In this document: positions 16,898 to 27,244 of the stretch, piece by piece
Layout of the letters: each line of letters begins with the position of its first letter
Position numbering within the stretch: the first letter of the stretch is position 1
Source: Pseudoalteromonas phenolica
GTDB lineage: Bacteria; Pseudomonadota; Gammaproteobacteria; Enterobacterales; Alteromonadaceae
Direction: 5' to 3'
Assembly (NCBI RefSeq): GCF_005876835.1
Contig: NZ_PPSW01000022.1
Coordinates: forward strand, 1 to 64,000
Length of the DNA: 64,000 bases
Made by a program: the position numbers and the translations under genes
Notes under the pieces: model-generated
Database searches by the model: none
Told to the model about the DNA's origin: nothing
Seen by the model: only the letters and a program-made list of their open reading frames with translations

Positions 16898-18193
16898 GTG
16901 AACAATTATCAACCTATAGATATCAACTTCGATAAACAGCATATTTGGCACCCATATACGTCTATAGGTGATCCATTACCTGTTTACGGTGTAACACATA
17001 CAGATAAGAACAAACTTTATCTTGATGATGGCACAGAACTCATCGATGGCATGGCCTCTTGGTGGAGTGCCATTCATGGTTATAATCACCCTAAAATAGT
17101 CGCAGCAATACAAGCACAAGCACAAACAATGTGCCACGTTATGTTTGGCGGTATCACACACGCACCTGCGGTTGAGCTATGTAAAAAGCTGGTTGCAATA
17201 AGTCCAGAGCCTTTGCAAAAAGTGTTTTTAGCCGACAGCGGCTCTGTGAGCGTTGAAGTTGCAATCAAAATGGCATTGCAATATTGGATAAGTAAAGGTG
17301 AAACCAATAAAACAAAGCTCATGACTGCCAAAAAAGGCTATCACGGTGATACCTTTGCAGCGATGAGTGTCTGTGACCCAATCAATTCAATGCATAGTAT
17401 GTATCAGGGCTTCTTACCTGAGCATATCTTTGTCGAAGCACCAAAAGCTGGTTTTTACGATAACGAAATTGAAGCTGAACTTGCAGCGTTAGAACACGTG
17501 TTTGACCAACATAGCGATGAAGCCGCCGCTTTTATTATCGAACCCATTGTACAAAATGCTGGTGGCATGAACTTTTATCACCCCTCTTATCTTAAAAAAC
17601 TCAGAGCACTGTGTGACAAATATCATGTACTACTCATTTTAGATGAAATCGCTACTGGCTTTGGCAGAACAGGAAAAATGTTTGCCTGTGAACATGCAAA
17701 TATCAGCCCCGATATTATGTGTATTGGTAAAGGGTTGACTGGTGGTGCGATGACGTTATCTGCGACTCTTGCAACAGAAGAAGTTGCTGTTGGGATCAGT
17801 CAAGGCGAAGCCGGCGTGTTAATGCACGGACCAACATTTATGGGTAATCCGCTTGCATGCTCTGCTGCTAATGCAAGTTTAGACCTGTTAGATGAAAACG
17901 ATTGGCTTTCACAGATTAATCGTATCGAACAGACAATGAATACTCACTTATCTCAATGTTCTAAATTAGATGCTGTTGAAGATGTTAGAGTATTAGGTGG
18001 TATTGGTGTCGTACAAGTCAATCGCTCTGTCAATGTCGCAAAAATTCAAAAGTATTTTATTAGAGAACATAAGGTTTGGATCAGACCATTTGGCAAGCTG
18101 ATTTATATAATGCCACCTTATATCAGCTCAGATAGCGACATAATGGCTTTATGCAATGCAATTCACCAAGCTATCAACACAGAAGAATACTAA
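16898..18193 (+). CDS. bioA: Adenosylmethionine-8-amino-7-oxononanoate aminotransferase BioA
   Basis: 431-residue class III PLP aminotransferase making 7,8-diaminopelargonate with SAM as amino donor. HIWHPYTS near the N-terminus, MASWWSAIHGYNHP, GYHGDTFAAMS, the PLP Asp in LILDEIATGFGRTG and the lysine in CIGKGLTGG are all typical. The start is GTG at 16898, with AAAGG seven bases upstream; this binding site lies inside the BirA operator. Divergent from bioBFCD. A 12-bp hairpin follows at 18213-18246. Confidence 0.97.
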   Translation: MNNYQPIDINFDKQHIWHPYTSIGDPLPVYGVTHTDKNKLYLDDGTELIDGMASWWSAIHGYNHPKIVAAIQAQAQTMCHVMFGGITHAPAVELCKKLVAISPEPLQKVFLADSGSVSVEVAIKMALQYWISKGETNKTKLMTAKKGYHGDTFAAMSVCDPINSMHSMYQGFLPEHIFVEAPKAGFYDNEIEAELAALEHVFDQHSDEAAAFIIEPIVQNAGGMNFYHPSYLKKLRALCDKYHVLLILDEIATGFGRTGKMFACEHANISPDIMCIGKGLTGGAMTLSATLATEEVAVGISQGEAGVLMHGPTFMGNPLACSAANASLDLLDENDWLSQINRIEQTMNTHLSQCSKLDAVEDVRVLGGIGVVQVNRSVNVAKIQKYFIREHKVWIRPFGKLIYIMPPYISSDSDIMALCNAIHQAINTEEY

Positions 18194-18212
18194 AGCTTAT
18201 AATCATAAACTT

Positions 18213-18246
18213 AGCGTTATTTGTTCGAACTGATACAAATAACGCT
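18213..18246 (+). repeat. Perfect 12-bp hairpin downstream of bioA
   Basis: AGCGTTATTTGT (18213-18224) and ACAAATAACGCT (18235-18246) with a 10-base loop. There is no T run after it, so it is not a standard terminator. It could stabilise the bioA 3' end or be a binding site ahead of the kamA-like gene. Confidence 0.6.
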
Positions 18247-18312
18247 GAAACATAACTATTAATTTGTTAGACTACTGCGCTTTATGTAATTAGAAGTAGA
18301 GTAAACTAACAT

Positions 18313-19650
18313 ATGCAGCAAACCGTCCAATTGCAGCCAGCAGAAGCTTATGTACCACCTAAATTCAATGTTTATCAACATCGTCAGATAGATAAGATTG
18401 AACAACTTCATCAACTTCCTGAGCATTTACGCTTTGAGATGCGCGTTGTCGCCAATGTTTTTCCTTTCCGTGTAAATAATTACGTGATTGAAGAACTGAT
18501 TGATTGGGATAAAGTACCTAATGATCCGGTATTCCAATTAACTTTCCCTCAACGTGGCATGCTTGATGACGAGTCATATGATGAAATGGCTGCCTTATTA
18601 AGAGAAGAGCATACGCCTGAGCAAGTTTTCGATCTGGCTACAAAAATCAGACAAAAATTGAACCCGCACCCTGCAGGGCAAATGGATAAAAATGTGCCAA
18701 CCTTTGAGGGTGAGCAAGTTGAAGGTATCCAACACAAATACAAAGAAACTGTGTTGTTCTTCCCTGCTCAAGGTCAATATTGCCATTCTTACTGTACTTT
18801 CTGTTTCCGTTGGGCGCAATTCGTAGGCAAAGCAACGCGCTTTAACAATAACGATGAAGACTTACTGCACAACTACCTTGCTGAACACAAAGAAGTAACC
18901 GACTTGCTAATGACGGGTGGCGACCCTATGGTTATGCGAACTGTGAAGTTACGTAAGTACCTAGAAGCACTAAAAGAGCCGCGCTTTGATCACATCAAGA
19001 CTATTCGTATTGGTACTAAGTCTTTAACATTCTGGCCATTCCGTTACGTTACTGATCCAGATGCGCAAGACCTATTAGCATTATTAAAAGAGCTTGTAGA
19101 TGCTGGCAAACATGTTTCAATTATGGCGCACGTTAACCATAAACAAGAATTACGTACAGAGATTAGCCGTGAAGCAATAAAGCTTATTCGTAAAACTGGC
19201 GCGCAGATCCGTACACAGGCTCCACTATTAAACAACTTAAACGTTGATTCAGATATGTGGGCTGAGATGTGGAAAGAACAAACTCAAATGGGCATGATCC
19301 CTTACTATATGTTCATTGAGCGTGATACTGGTGCTAAGCGCTACTTCGAATTACCATTGTACAAAACTTGGGAAATTTTCCGTGATGCTTACAAACAAGT
19401 TTCAGGTGTAAGTAGAACAGTACGTGGCCCTTCGATGAGTGCAGGCCCTGGTAAAGTTGAAGTATCAGGTGTTACTGAAATTGCAGGTGAAAAAGTATTT
19501 GTACTTCGCTTTATCCAAGCGCGTAACCCTGAGTGGGTTCAACGTCCTTTCTTTGCAAAATACGATGAAGAAGCAACTTGGCTTGATGGACTCGTTCCTG
19601 CTTTCGGTGAAGAAAAGTTCTTCTGGCAAGAAGAATACGAAGCAATGTAA
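18313..19650 (+). CDS. KamA-family radical SAM protein (lysine 2,3-aminomutase-like)
   Basis: 445 residues. The radical SAM cluster motif CHSYCTFCF (about residues 157-165) is followed by MTGGDPMVM, and a PGKVEV segment near the C-terminus (about 379-384) holds a Lys that probably binds PLP. Members migrate amino groups in lysine, glutamate or arginine, or modify EF-P. At 445 residues it is clearly longer than EpmB (about 340), and no EF-P gene is nearby, so the substrate is open. Transcribed on its own, with a terminator at 19665-19694. Its placement after bioA has no obvious functional meaning. Confidence 0.85.
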   Translation: MQQTVQLQPAEAYVPPKFNVYQHRQIDKIEQLHQLPEHLRFEMRVVANVFPFRVNNYVIEELIDWDKVPNDPVFQLTFPQRGMLDDESYDEMAALLREEHTPEQVFDLATKIRQKLNPHPAGQMDKNVPTFEGEQVEGIQHKYKETVLFFPAQGQYCHSYCTFCFRWAQFVGKATRFNNNDEDLLHNYLAEHKEVTDLLMTGGDPMVMRTVKLRKYLEALKEPRFDHIKTIRIGTKSLTFWPFRYVTDPDAQDLLALLKELVDAGKHVSIMAHVNHKQELRTEISREAIKLIRKTGAQIRTQAPLLNNLNVDSDMWAEMWKEQTQMGMIPYYMFIERDTGAKRYFELPLYKTWEIFRDAYKQVSGVSRTVRGPSMSAGPGKVEVSGVTEIAGEKVFVLRFIQARNPEWVQRPFFAKYDEEATWLDGLVPAFGEEKFFWQEEYEAM

Positions 19651-19664
19651 ATAAGTTAAATATG

Positions 19665-19694
19665 AATTGCGTAGTTAGCTACGCAATTCTTTTT
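19665..19694 (+). terminator. Terminator of the kamA-like gene
   Basis: A 10-bp stem AATTGCGTAG (19665-19674) / CTACGCAATT (19679-19688), loop TTAG, followed by CTTTTT. Confidence 0.9.
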
Positions 19695-19775
19695 CCACTC
19701 CTACCTTTCAATTCGATACCACTTTTCCGAGCCATAAACTATGATTTAAATAGTTAATTAAATTGGAGTTATGGT

Positions 19776-20615
19776 ATGCCAATATCATTAACCAATGAAG
19801 AAAAGATAATTCTACGAAGTGTTTCAATTCCACCAAGGCCTGAGGCACTGATAAAGTTTTCTGAAGAAACTAAAAAGCCAGAGCCAAACATTTCTCGTGT
19901 ATCTGAAATTCTACAAGACGATGTTGGGATCTGTGCAGCTATACTTCAAGTCGTCAATTCAAGCGCTTTTCGACGCGCAAAAGAAATAGAATCAATCGAT
20001 CAAGCCATTATGATCTTAGGCTTAAAGAGATTAGTCCCCTTAGTTAAGGCCGTCGCGGTTAAAGCTGCTGTTGGCACAGATCCAACAATGGCTAAATTTT
20101 GGGATGTGCAAACAGATATAGCGCATGTTGCCAGTATAGTTGCAATGAAACTAGAAAAACCGGCCTTGTCTAATCATGCTTATATGCTTGCGCTTTTTCA
20201 CGGTGTTGGTGTGGCAATTTTGAATCAGCATTTTGACGATTTTGAAGATGTTATGTCTTATGCAAATGAAAACAGTTGGGATGATGCGGCCAAATTGCAG
20301 TTTGAAAAATACCAGACAAATCACGCGACCATTGGTGCTTTACTCGCGCAACAATGGCGCTTACCAAAAGTCATGATTAACATTATTTACTACCAACATG
20401 ACACCGATGGCTTATTCCAATCAGAAGAATTGGATAAAGTCGGCTTAGACTTACTGTGTATTCTCAAACTCTCAAGGCACTGTGCTTTTTTGAAAGAGCA
20501 ACCAAGTGAAATAAATGGTGAATGGCAAAACATCATGGATGACGTTATAGATCATCTAGATATGGAAGAAGAGCAGTTATTTAGTATTATCGAAGAAATT
20601 ACAGATGAAATATGA
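19776..20615 (+). CDS. HDOD domain protein
   Basis: 279 residues, almost all one HDOD domain (about 10-215), a non-catalytic relative of HD phosphohydrolases. Typical elements are SIPPRPEALIKF, DDVGICAAILQVVNSSAFRR, SIDQAIMILGLKRL, LALFHGVGVAIL and ATIGALLAQQWRLP. The HD pair of real phosphohydrolases is absent (LFHGVG). HDOD proteins act in signalling, for example in chemotaxis, biofilm or cell-cycle control; the partner here is unknown. It carries no receiver or GGDEF domain and is transcribed alone. Confidence 0.88.
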   Translation: MPISLTNEEKIILRSVSIPPRPEALIKFSEETKKPEPNISRVSEILQDDVGICAAILQVVNSSAFRRAKEIESIDQAIMILGLKRLVPLVKAVAVKAAVGTDPTMAKFWDVQTDIAHVASIVAMKLEKPALSNHAYMLALFHGVGVAILNQHFDDFEDVMSYANENSWDDAAKLQFEKYQTNHATIGALLAQQWRLPKVMINIIYYQHDTDGLFQSEELDKVGLDLLCILKLSRHCAFLKEQPSEINGEWQNIMDDVIDHLDMEEEQLFSIIEEITDEI

Positions 20616-20643
20616 GAGCCAAAGCGCCCTCATAACATAAGTG

Positions 20644-21075
20644 CTATTTAAAGCCTTTAAGCATATTTTCACATACAACTGGCGTTGGTCTGTGATTATC
20701 ATCAACAGCAACAAAGGTAAAGCTGCCTGAAATAGCTAAGTGTTTGTCATCTTTGTGCATGCGCTCTAGGAAGATATTAACATCCACTTTTAAGCTTGTA
20801 TTACCAACATGAGATACAGTTGCTACTAATTCAGCGAAAGTACCCGCCGGAATAGCTTCTTTAAAATCCACTCTATCTGATGAAATAGTAACGAGAGGCT
20901 TGCGACAAAAACGTGTTGCTGCAATAAAAGCAACTTCATCCATCCAAGCCAGTGCATCACCACCGAATAAGGTATTGTGGTGATTTGTACGTCCAGGAAA
21001 AACAGTCTTAGTTACAGACGTAATAGACTCTTTAATGCGTTGCTCAATCACTGCTTGTTTTTCAATATCATTCAT
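20644..21075 (-). CDS. Acyl-CoA thioesterase, hotdog fold (YciA/Acot-like)
   Basis: 143 residues. The hotdog-fold signature NHHNTLFGGDALAWMDEVAFIAA (split over about residues 31-53) carries the Asp of the catalytic motif, and TISSDRVDFKEAIPAG matches the acyl-CoA hydrolase family. These enzymes release CoA from fatty acyl-CoAs and may spare CoA pools or adjust membrane lipids. It lies nine bases downstream of the M23 peptidase gene in the same direction, so a queD-like/M23/thioesterase operon is likely. Confidence 0.9.
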   Translation of the reverse strand: MNDIEKQAVIEQRIKESITSVTKTVFPGRTNHHNTLFGGDALAWMDEVAFIAATRFCRKPLVTISSDRVDFKEAIPAGTFAELVATVSHVGNTSLKVDVNIFLERMHKDDKHLAISGSFTFVAVDDNHRPTPVVCENMLKGFK

Positions 21076-21083
21076 TTAAGTTA

Positions 21084-21908
21084 CTACTTAGTATTTGCTA
21101 ATTTATCTGTCATTAATAATGCCGGATCAAGACGTTCATTAAACCAATTGAATCGCCAGTCTAAATGGGGGCCTGTTACACGGCCTGTGGCGCCTATATC
21201 TGCAAAATGATCACCGACTTTTACTTTATCTCCAACCTTTACGTGTATTTTATTTAGGTGAATATAGGTTGATGTGATCCCATGACCATGGTCGATGATC
21301 ACTGTGCCGCCGCTATAGTATAGTTCAGGATCTGCCATAACCACTTTTCCCGCAAGTGGTGCCCAAACTGGCGTGCCCGTTTTATTGGCAATGTCTAAAC
21401 CAAAATGTGGGTTTCTAGGTTTGCCATTAAAGAAGCGCTGACTGCCATATACACCCGAAATACGGCCTTTGGCTGGACGTAAAACGGTATCTTTAAAATA
21501 AGTAAAGTTAGATGCACCAGCTCGCGCAGCTCGTACTCGCTTTGCATCATCTTTAATGCGAGCAAGTACTGAGTCAGGTGGTGAGACGTATTTCTTCTCA
21601 ACACCCGTAATTCGATCGATTTTATATTCGCGCTTAGTGATCACAATGTCTTGATTATGATGTTTACCGTTTTGGTCAACCCAAGTAAGCGAGTGTTTAG
21701 TATCTGCATCTCGACCGAAGCCGAACACAAACTCTCCGTCTTTGGTTATTTTTAATGCTTTGCCATTAAAATAGACCGAGTTAGGCTTGTCTAGCTTACC
21801 AATGATCATACCGCCTTGCGTTAGACTGCCTTTAAGCTCTAATGCCATTGAACTAACACTGGCAGTCAAACTAACTAAAGCGAACAATGCAGCTTTAAAC
21901 ATATGCAA
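21084..21908 (-). CDS. M23 family (LytM-type) peptidase with altered HxH motif
   Basis: 274 residues with an N-terminal signal peptide (FKAALFALVSLTASVSSMA), hence periplasmic. An N-terminal beta domain (about 25-110) precedes a LytM domain holding HFGLD (about H168, D172; zinc ligands), IIDHGHGITSTYIHL and GPHLDWRF near the C-terminus. The last motif is normally HxH; here it is H-L-D, with Asp in the position of a zinc-ligand His, so activity is possible but not certain. LytM enzymes cut peptidoglycan cross-bridges or activate amidases. The start overlaps the upstream pterin-synthase-like gene by 14 bases (a second in-frame ATG is at 21902). Confidence 0.88.
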   Translation of the reverse strand: MHMFKAALFALVSLTASVSSMALELKGSLTQGGMIIGKLDKPNSVYFNGKALKITKDGEFVFGFGRDADTKHSLTWVDQNGKHHNQDIVITKREYKIDRITGVEKKYVSPPDSVLARIKDDAKRVRAARAGASNFTYFKDTVLRPAKGRISGVYGSQRFFNGKPRNPHFGLDIANKTGTPVWAPLAGKVVMADPELYYSGGTVIIDHGHGITSTYIHLNKIHVKVGDKVKVGDHFADIGATGRVTGPHLDWRFNWFNERLDPALLMTDKLANTK

Positions 21909-22752
21909 TAGCTCCTTTGCCTACGCCCTCAAATGCTTTTACTTTCACTGCATTGTCGGGGTGCGCTTTTTTAATTTCTGTTGCCAAATAATCTGCAATA
22001 CATTCCACTGTTGTATCACAAGGCAAAAGATCACAACGCGCTTTACTAATTGCTAATTCAAAGTAACCCTGTGTAGAGGTGTATGCAAACGCGTAATCAG
22101 AATCTAAAGCTTTAATATGTTTTAGTTCTGAGTTATCAATCAAGTCTTCTTCAGAGCCAAGGTAAATGTCTTCCCATTTACGTGACCATTCTTTTTGGAG
22201 ACGAGGCATAGGAATGTTATCCAGGCTAATACCAATCAACGAGCGGTGACCGTGAACGATGCGCTGACAATTACCATCGTGCTTTTTTAAACCGTGGCTA
22301 TAGTGGTAATAAAAGCTAGACGTTTGTTCTGGACGAAGCTCAATATCGATGTCTTTTACGTTTTCAGGCATCTTAGGCATAATTTGTTGCTTCAAGAAGG
22401 CTATCACTGATTGCTCGTTCACTGTTTCAGCATCAATTAAGCAAATAGCTTGCTCTGGTGCATACATCGCAATGTGCTGTTCGTCACCGAATTGTGCATC
22501 TAACTTCACTTGTTCGTTTTCAATACTGTACATACCATTCAAACCTGCAGGTATTGCAAGCTTATGGTCGATTGTGTCATCGATAATGCGTTTAATCTGT
22601 TTTTTTACAAGTGCAAAATCTAAGACCATAGATTCATCATTCAAGTCTCCATGAAGTGTTAAGTCAGCAATCCAACTTTCACCTACCGGCCCTCTTTTAT
22701 TACAAAAGTAAGAAAAATCAATAACAGTTAAAGCGTCTACGAATAAAATCAT
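21895..22752 (-). CDS. Two-domain 6-pyruvoyl-tetrahydropterin synthase/QueD-like protein
   Basis: 285 residues, about twice the size of QueD. Both halves look like the pterin synthase fold but share out the signatures. The N-terminal half has SMVLDFALVKKQIKRI and DHKLAIP, the segment around the catalytic Asp-His. The C-terminal half has HYSHGLKKHDGNCQRIVHGHR (broken over about residues 149-169), with the zinc-binding histidines, and a C-terminal Glu in AFEGVGKGA. QueD makes 6-carboxytetrahydropterin for queuosine; no other que gene is nearby, so another pterin reaction is possible. First gene of a likely operon with the M23 peptidase. Confidence 0.75.
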   Translation of the reverse strand: MILFVDALTVIDFSYFCNKRGPVGESWIADLTLHGDLNDESMVLDFALVKKQIKRIIDDTIDHKLAIPAGLNGMYSIENEQVKLDAQFGDEQHIAMYAPEQAICLIDAETVNEQSVIAFLKQQIMPKMPENVKDIDIELRPEQTSSFYYHYSHGLKKHDGNCQRIVHGHRSLIGISLDNIPMPRLQKEWSRKWEDIYLGSEEDLIDNSELKHIKALDSDYAFAYTSTQGYFELAISKARCDLLPCDTTVECIADYLATEIKKAHPDNAVKVKAFEGVGKGAIAYV

Positions 22753-22892
22753 GTCGATCCAAAATGAACTAAGTTAACAAGAATCATTATAAAGAAATGT
22801 ATTCTAAAAATCGCCCAAGTTGATGCAAGTTGTCATATAAAAATGCTTAAATATTTAAAATATTAACAATAATCAACTGTTCAGAGTTGTTT

Positions 22893-22910
22893 GGCGTACA
22901 TCTGTAAGCT
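22893..22910 (+). promoter_or_regulatory. Possible FabR-type operator upstream of fabA
   Basis: GGCGTACA-TC-TGTAAGCT is an imperfect palindrome about 42 bp before the fabA start. Its left half is close to the FabR site remembered for enterobacterial fabA/fabB (AGCGTACA and inverse). The nearby spacing suits a promoter-overlapping repressor site. Presence of fabR in this genome is not visible. Confidence 0.45.
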
Positions 22911-22952
22911 AAAGTAGCCTGAATTTTATTTTGAAGAAAAAGTATTAATACT

Positions 22953-23468
22953 ATGGAACCAAAGAACAGCTACACAAAAGAAGAATTGATCCTATGTGGT
23001 CGTGGTGAAATGTTTGGTGAAGGCAACTGCCGTTTACCAAGTGACAACATGCTAATGATGGATCGCATCATTGAGATCAACGATGACGGTGGTGAGTTTG
23101 GCAAAGGTCAAATTATCGCTGAGTTAGACATTGACCCTAGCCTTTGGTTCTTCGATTGTCACTTTAAAGGCGACCCTGTAATGCCTGGTTGTCTTGGTCT
23201 AGACGCAATGTGGCAGATCGTTGGCTTTTTCTTAGGTTGGTCTGGTGGCCCTGGTCTTGGTCGTGCACTAGGTGTTGGCGAAGTTAAATTCACAGGTCAA
23301 ATCTTACCAACGGCTAAAAAAGTGACTTACCGTGTAGATATGAAGCGTGTAATTAAACGTAAATTATTCATGGGTATGGCTGACGGTACAGTTGAAGTAG
23401 ATGGTCGCGTTATCTATGAAGCAAAAGATCTTAAAGTAGGTCTTTTCCAAGATACAAGCGCTTTCTAG
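22953..23468 (+). CDS. fabA: 3-hydroxydecanoyl-ACP dehydratase/isomerase FabA
   Basis: 171 residues. It dehydrates 3-hydroxydecanoyl-ACP and isomerises the product to cis-3-decenoyl-ACP, the branch point to unsaturated fatty acids. The active-site His is in [23 protein letters not shown] (split over about residues 67-89), with the catalytic Asp in the GLDAMWQ helix. Length and sequence are highly conserved. Single gene with a strong terminator at 23496-23523. A FabR-like palindrome lies upstream. Confidence 0.98.
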   Translation: MEPKNSYTKEELILCGRGEMFGEGNCRLPSDNMLMMDRIIEINDDGGEFGKGQIIAELDIDPSLWFFDCHFKGDPVMPGCLGLDAMWQIVGFFLGWSGGPGLGRALGVGEVKFTGQILPTAKKVTYRVDMKRVIKRKLFMGMADGTVEVDGRVIYEAKDLKVGLFQDTSAF

Positions 23469-23495
23469 TTAAAGTTATAAGTACTTTGCTCTAAC

Positions 23496-23523
23496 AACAA
23501 AGCCCTCAATTGAGGGCTTTGTT
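23496..23523. terminator. Bidirectional terminator between fabA and rmf
   Basis: Perfect palindrome AACAAAGCCCTCA (23496-23508) against TGAGGGCTTTGTT (23511-23523). It separates convergent fabA (+) and rmf (-). Confidence 0.85.
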
Positions 23524-23549
23524 GTATTAAATTCTCTATTCTCTGTATA

Positions 23550-23720
23550 TTAAGTTTTAAACATATTGCGGTCATCAATGGCTTCTCGCCACCCGCCTAA
23601 CCATTCTGATCTAGATTCTAATTGTTGATATGGACAAAGTTCTTTTGAGCGTCCTGCTAAACCTGCTTTATATCCTTGGGAATGTGCTCTTTCTAATCGA
23701 TCACGCTTTTGTCTCTTCAT
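23550..23720 (-). CDS. rmf: Ribosome modulation factor Rmf
   Basis: Short gene of 56 codons plus stop. Translation begins MKRQKRDRLERAH, continues through QGYKAGLAGRSKELCPYQ and WLGGWREAIDDR, and ends FKT, nearly matching remembered E. coli Rmf (55 residues). Rmf binds 70S ribosomes in stationary phase and drives their dimerisation to inactive 100S particles. ATG at 23718-23720 has GAGG eight bases upstream. Transcribed alone, convergent with fabA. Its long AT-rich upstream region (23721-24164) may hold growth-phase control elements, but none is clearly recognisable. Confidence 0.96.
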   Translation of the reverse strand: MKRQKRDRLERAHSQGYKAGLAGRSKELCPYQQLESRSEWLGGWREAIDDRNMFKT

Positions 23721-24164
23721 AGGTAAATCCTCACCTTTTGTTTATTAACACTGCAAAACATTGCAACATTTAATGAATAGTTAATAAAAACGTAAAATTC
23801 AAATGTTATTAGCCTTTACGCTCAAATTAAAATGATGCATGTTTTATAAAGTCTAATTTTGTAAATACGAGAACACGAAGACGGTTAAAGAAATGACTTT
23901 AACGCTTCATAAAAGCAGGATTGGCCAACCCTTGGAACCTAATAAAACATATTCTTCATATAGCTGCAATATAATTTACACAATTAAAATTAGCTCAAGC
24001 CAATTAAGAATAATTTAAGCAAACAAACATTGATATTTAAGATTTAACTTCAATAAATAAAAATTTATAAATAAAAAATTTAAAATTACTGAAAATTAAC
24101 ATTGTCATTTCACTGTAATTATTTGCCTAAATAAAGTGCCTATTTTTTAGTATCTTACAGACAC
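23721..24164. other. AT-rich intergenic region between rmf and serS
   Basis: About 440 bp of very AT-rich sequence between the rmf start and the serS terminator. It must contain the rmf promoter. I see no ORF above 45 codons with a ribosome binding site, no clear hairpin and no repeat shared with other parts of the window. Confidence 0.6.
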
Positions 24165-24190
24165 AAAAAAGGCCGCAACAAAGCGACCTT
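24165..24190 (-). terminator. Terminator of the lolA-rarA-crcB-serS operon
   Basis: Stem AAGGCCGC (24169-24176) / GCGACCTT (24183-24190) with one G-T pair and a six-base loop, followed on the minus strand by TTTTTT. Confidence 0.85.
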
Positions 24191-24219
24191 GATCGTATAA
24201 ACAGTGATTGAAAGAAGTC

Positions 24220-25901
<1,682 letters not shown>

Positions 25902-25909
<8 letters not shown>

Positions 25910-27239
25910 TTGAATATCTTTTGTTCACGCTCATTTGATTTAATGACTTTAAATATTCAAGCTTATCTTTGATCTGCTTTTCTAAGCCGCGTTCAGAGGG
26001 CACATAATATTGCCTGTCTTTGATTTCTTCAGGAAAGTAATTTTCACCTGCGGCAAATGCCCCTTCTTCATTATGGGCATATCGATATTCATCACCATAA
26101 CCTAGCTCTTTCATGAGCTTTGTCGGTGCATTGCGTAAGTGAACGGGCACTTGGTGATCTGGGTCGGTTGCTGCATCTTGTTTGGCTTGATTAAATGCCA
26201 TATAAACTGCGTTACTTTTTGCTGCACTGGCAAGATAAATTGTTGCCTGTGCAATAGCCCTCTCGCCTTCACTGGGCCCGACGCGTTGAAATATATCCCA
26301 CGCATTTAATGCCACTTGCATTGCTCTTGGATCAGCATTACCAATATCTTCGGTGGCGATGGCTAAAAGGCGTCTTGCAACATAAAGTGGGTCGCCACCA
26401 CCGGCTAGGATTCTACAATACCAATAAAGCGCAGCATCTGGATCGCTCCCCCTAACTGATTTATGAAACGCTGAGATCAGGTCGTAGAATAAGTCTCCCC
26501 CTTTATCATATTTTGCAAAATGAGAAGGCAATAGCTGACTAAGTACATCAGAAGTAATAACCACTTGGCCATGTTGGTCAGATAATTCAATAGCTTGTTC
26601 AAGTAGATTTAAAGCTTTACGCGCATCGCCACTACTGACTTGTGCAATTTGCATAAGTTGCGCATCTGAAATTGTTATTTGAAGCTTTGATAGTGTCTCA
26701 TCTTTAGTAATCGCGCGTTTTAATACCTGTACAAGTTCTTCATCGGCTAAAGCCTTTAAGGTGTAAACACGTGCCCGCGATAGAATCGCGTTATTAAGGG
26801 CGAAACTTGGGTTTTCAGTAGTGGCACCAATAAAAATAAAAGTACCATCTTCAATGTGAGGTAAAAAAGCATCTTGTTGAGACTTATTAAATCTATGAAC
26901 TTCGTCAACAAACAATAAAGTTCTTTGTCCCATACTGAGGTTTTGTTTAGCTTCTAGCACTGCTTCACGGATTTCTTTTACACCTGAAGTCACAGCAGAT
27001 AAGTGCTGAATACGCGCATTGGCATGGTTAGCAATTATTTCAGCAATGGTAGTTTTGCCAACGCCTGGCGGCCCCCAAACGATTAGACTATGTGCTCTGC
27101 CAAACAGTATGGCTTTATATAAGGGTTTATCAGCGGCTAATATATGTGATTGGCCGATATAGTCTTCTAACTGTGTTGGCCGCATTCTTGCGGCCAATGG
27201 CTTAACATCGTTGCCAAAATCAAATCCTAAATTACTCAC
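25902..27239 (-). CDS. rarA: Replication-associated recombination protein RarA (MgsA)
   Basis: 445-residue AAA+ ATPase of the clamp-loader-like RarA/WRNIP1 family acting at stalled replication forks. Walker A is [15 protein letters not shown] (about 54-68), Walker B is [16 protein letters not shown], sensor 1 lies in [11 protein letters not shown], and the C-terminal tetramerisation domain begins after the [18 protein letters not shown] segment. Order lolA-rarA-serS is the one known from E. coli, with crcB inserted between rarA and serS. Confidence 0.97.
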
Positions 27240-27244
27240 AAAAA

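Noticed and set aside
23910..23930. Sigma-54-like promoter in the rmf upstream region
   Set aside because: The GG and GC elements are not at the required spacing and the -12 element is wrong.
23895..24019. About 40-codon rightward ORF in the rmf-serS spacer
   Set aside because: No ribosome binding site or conserved motif, and AT-rich composition makes chance ORFs likely.
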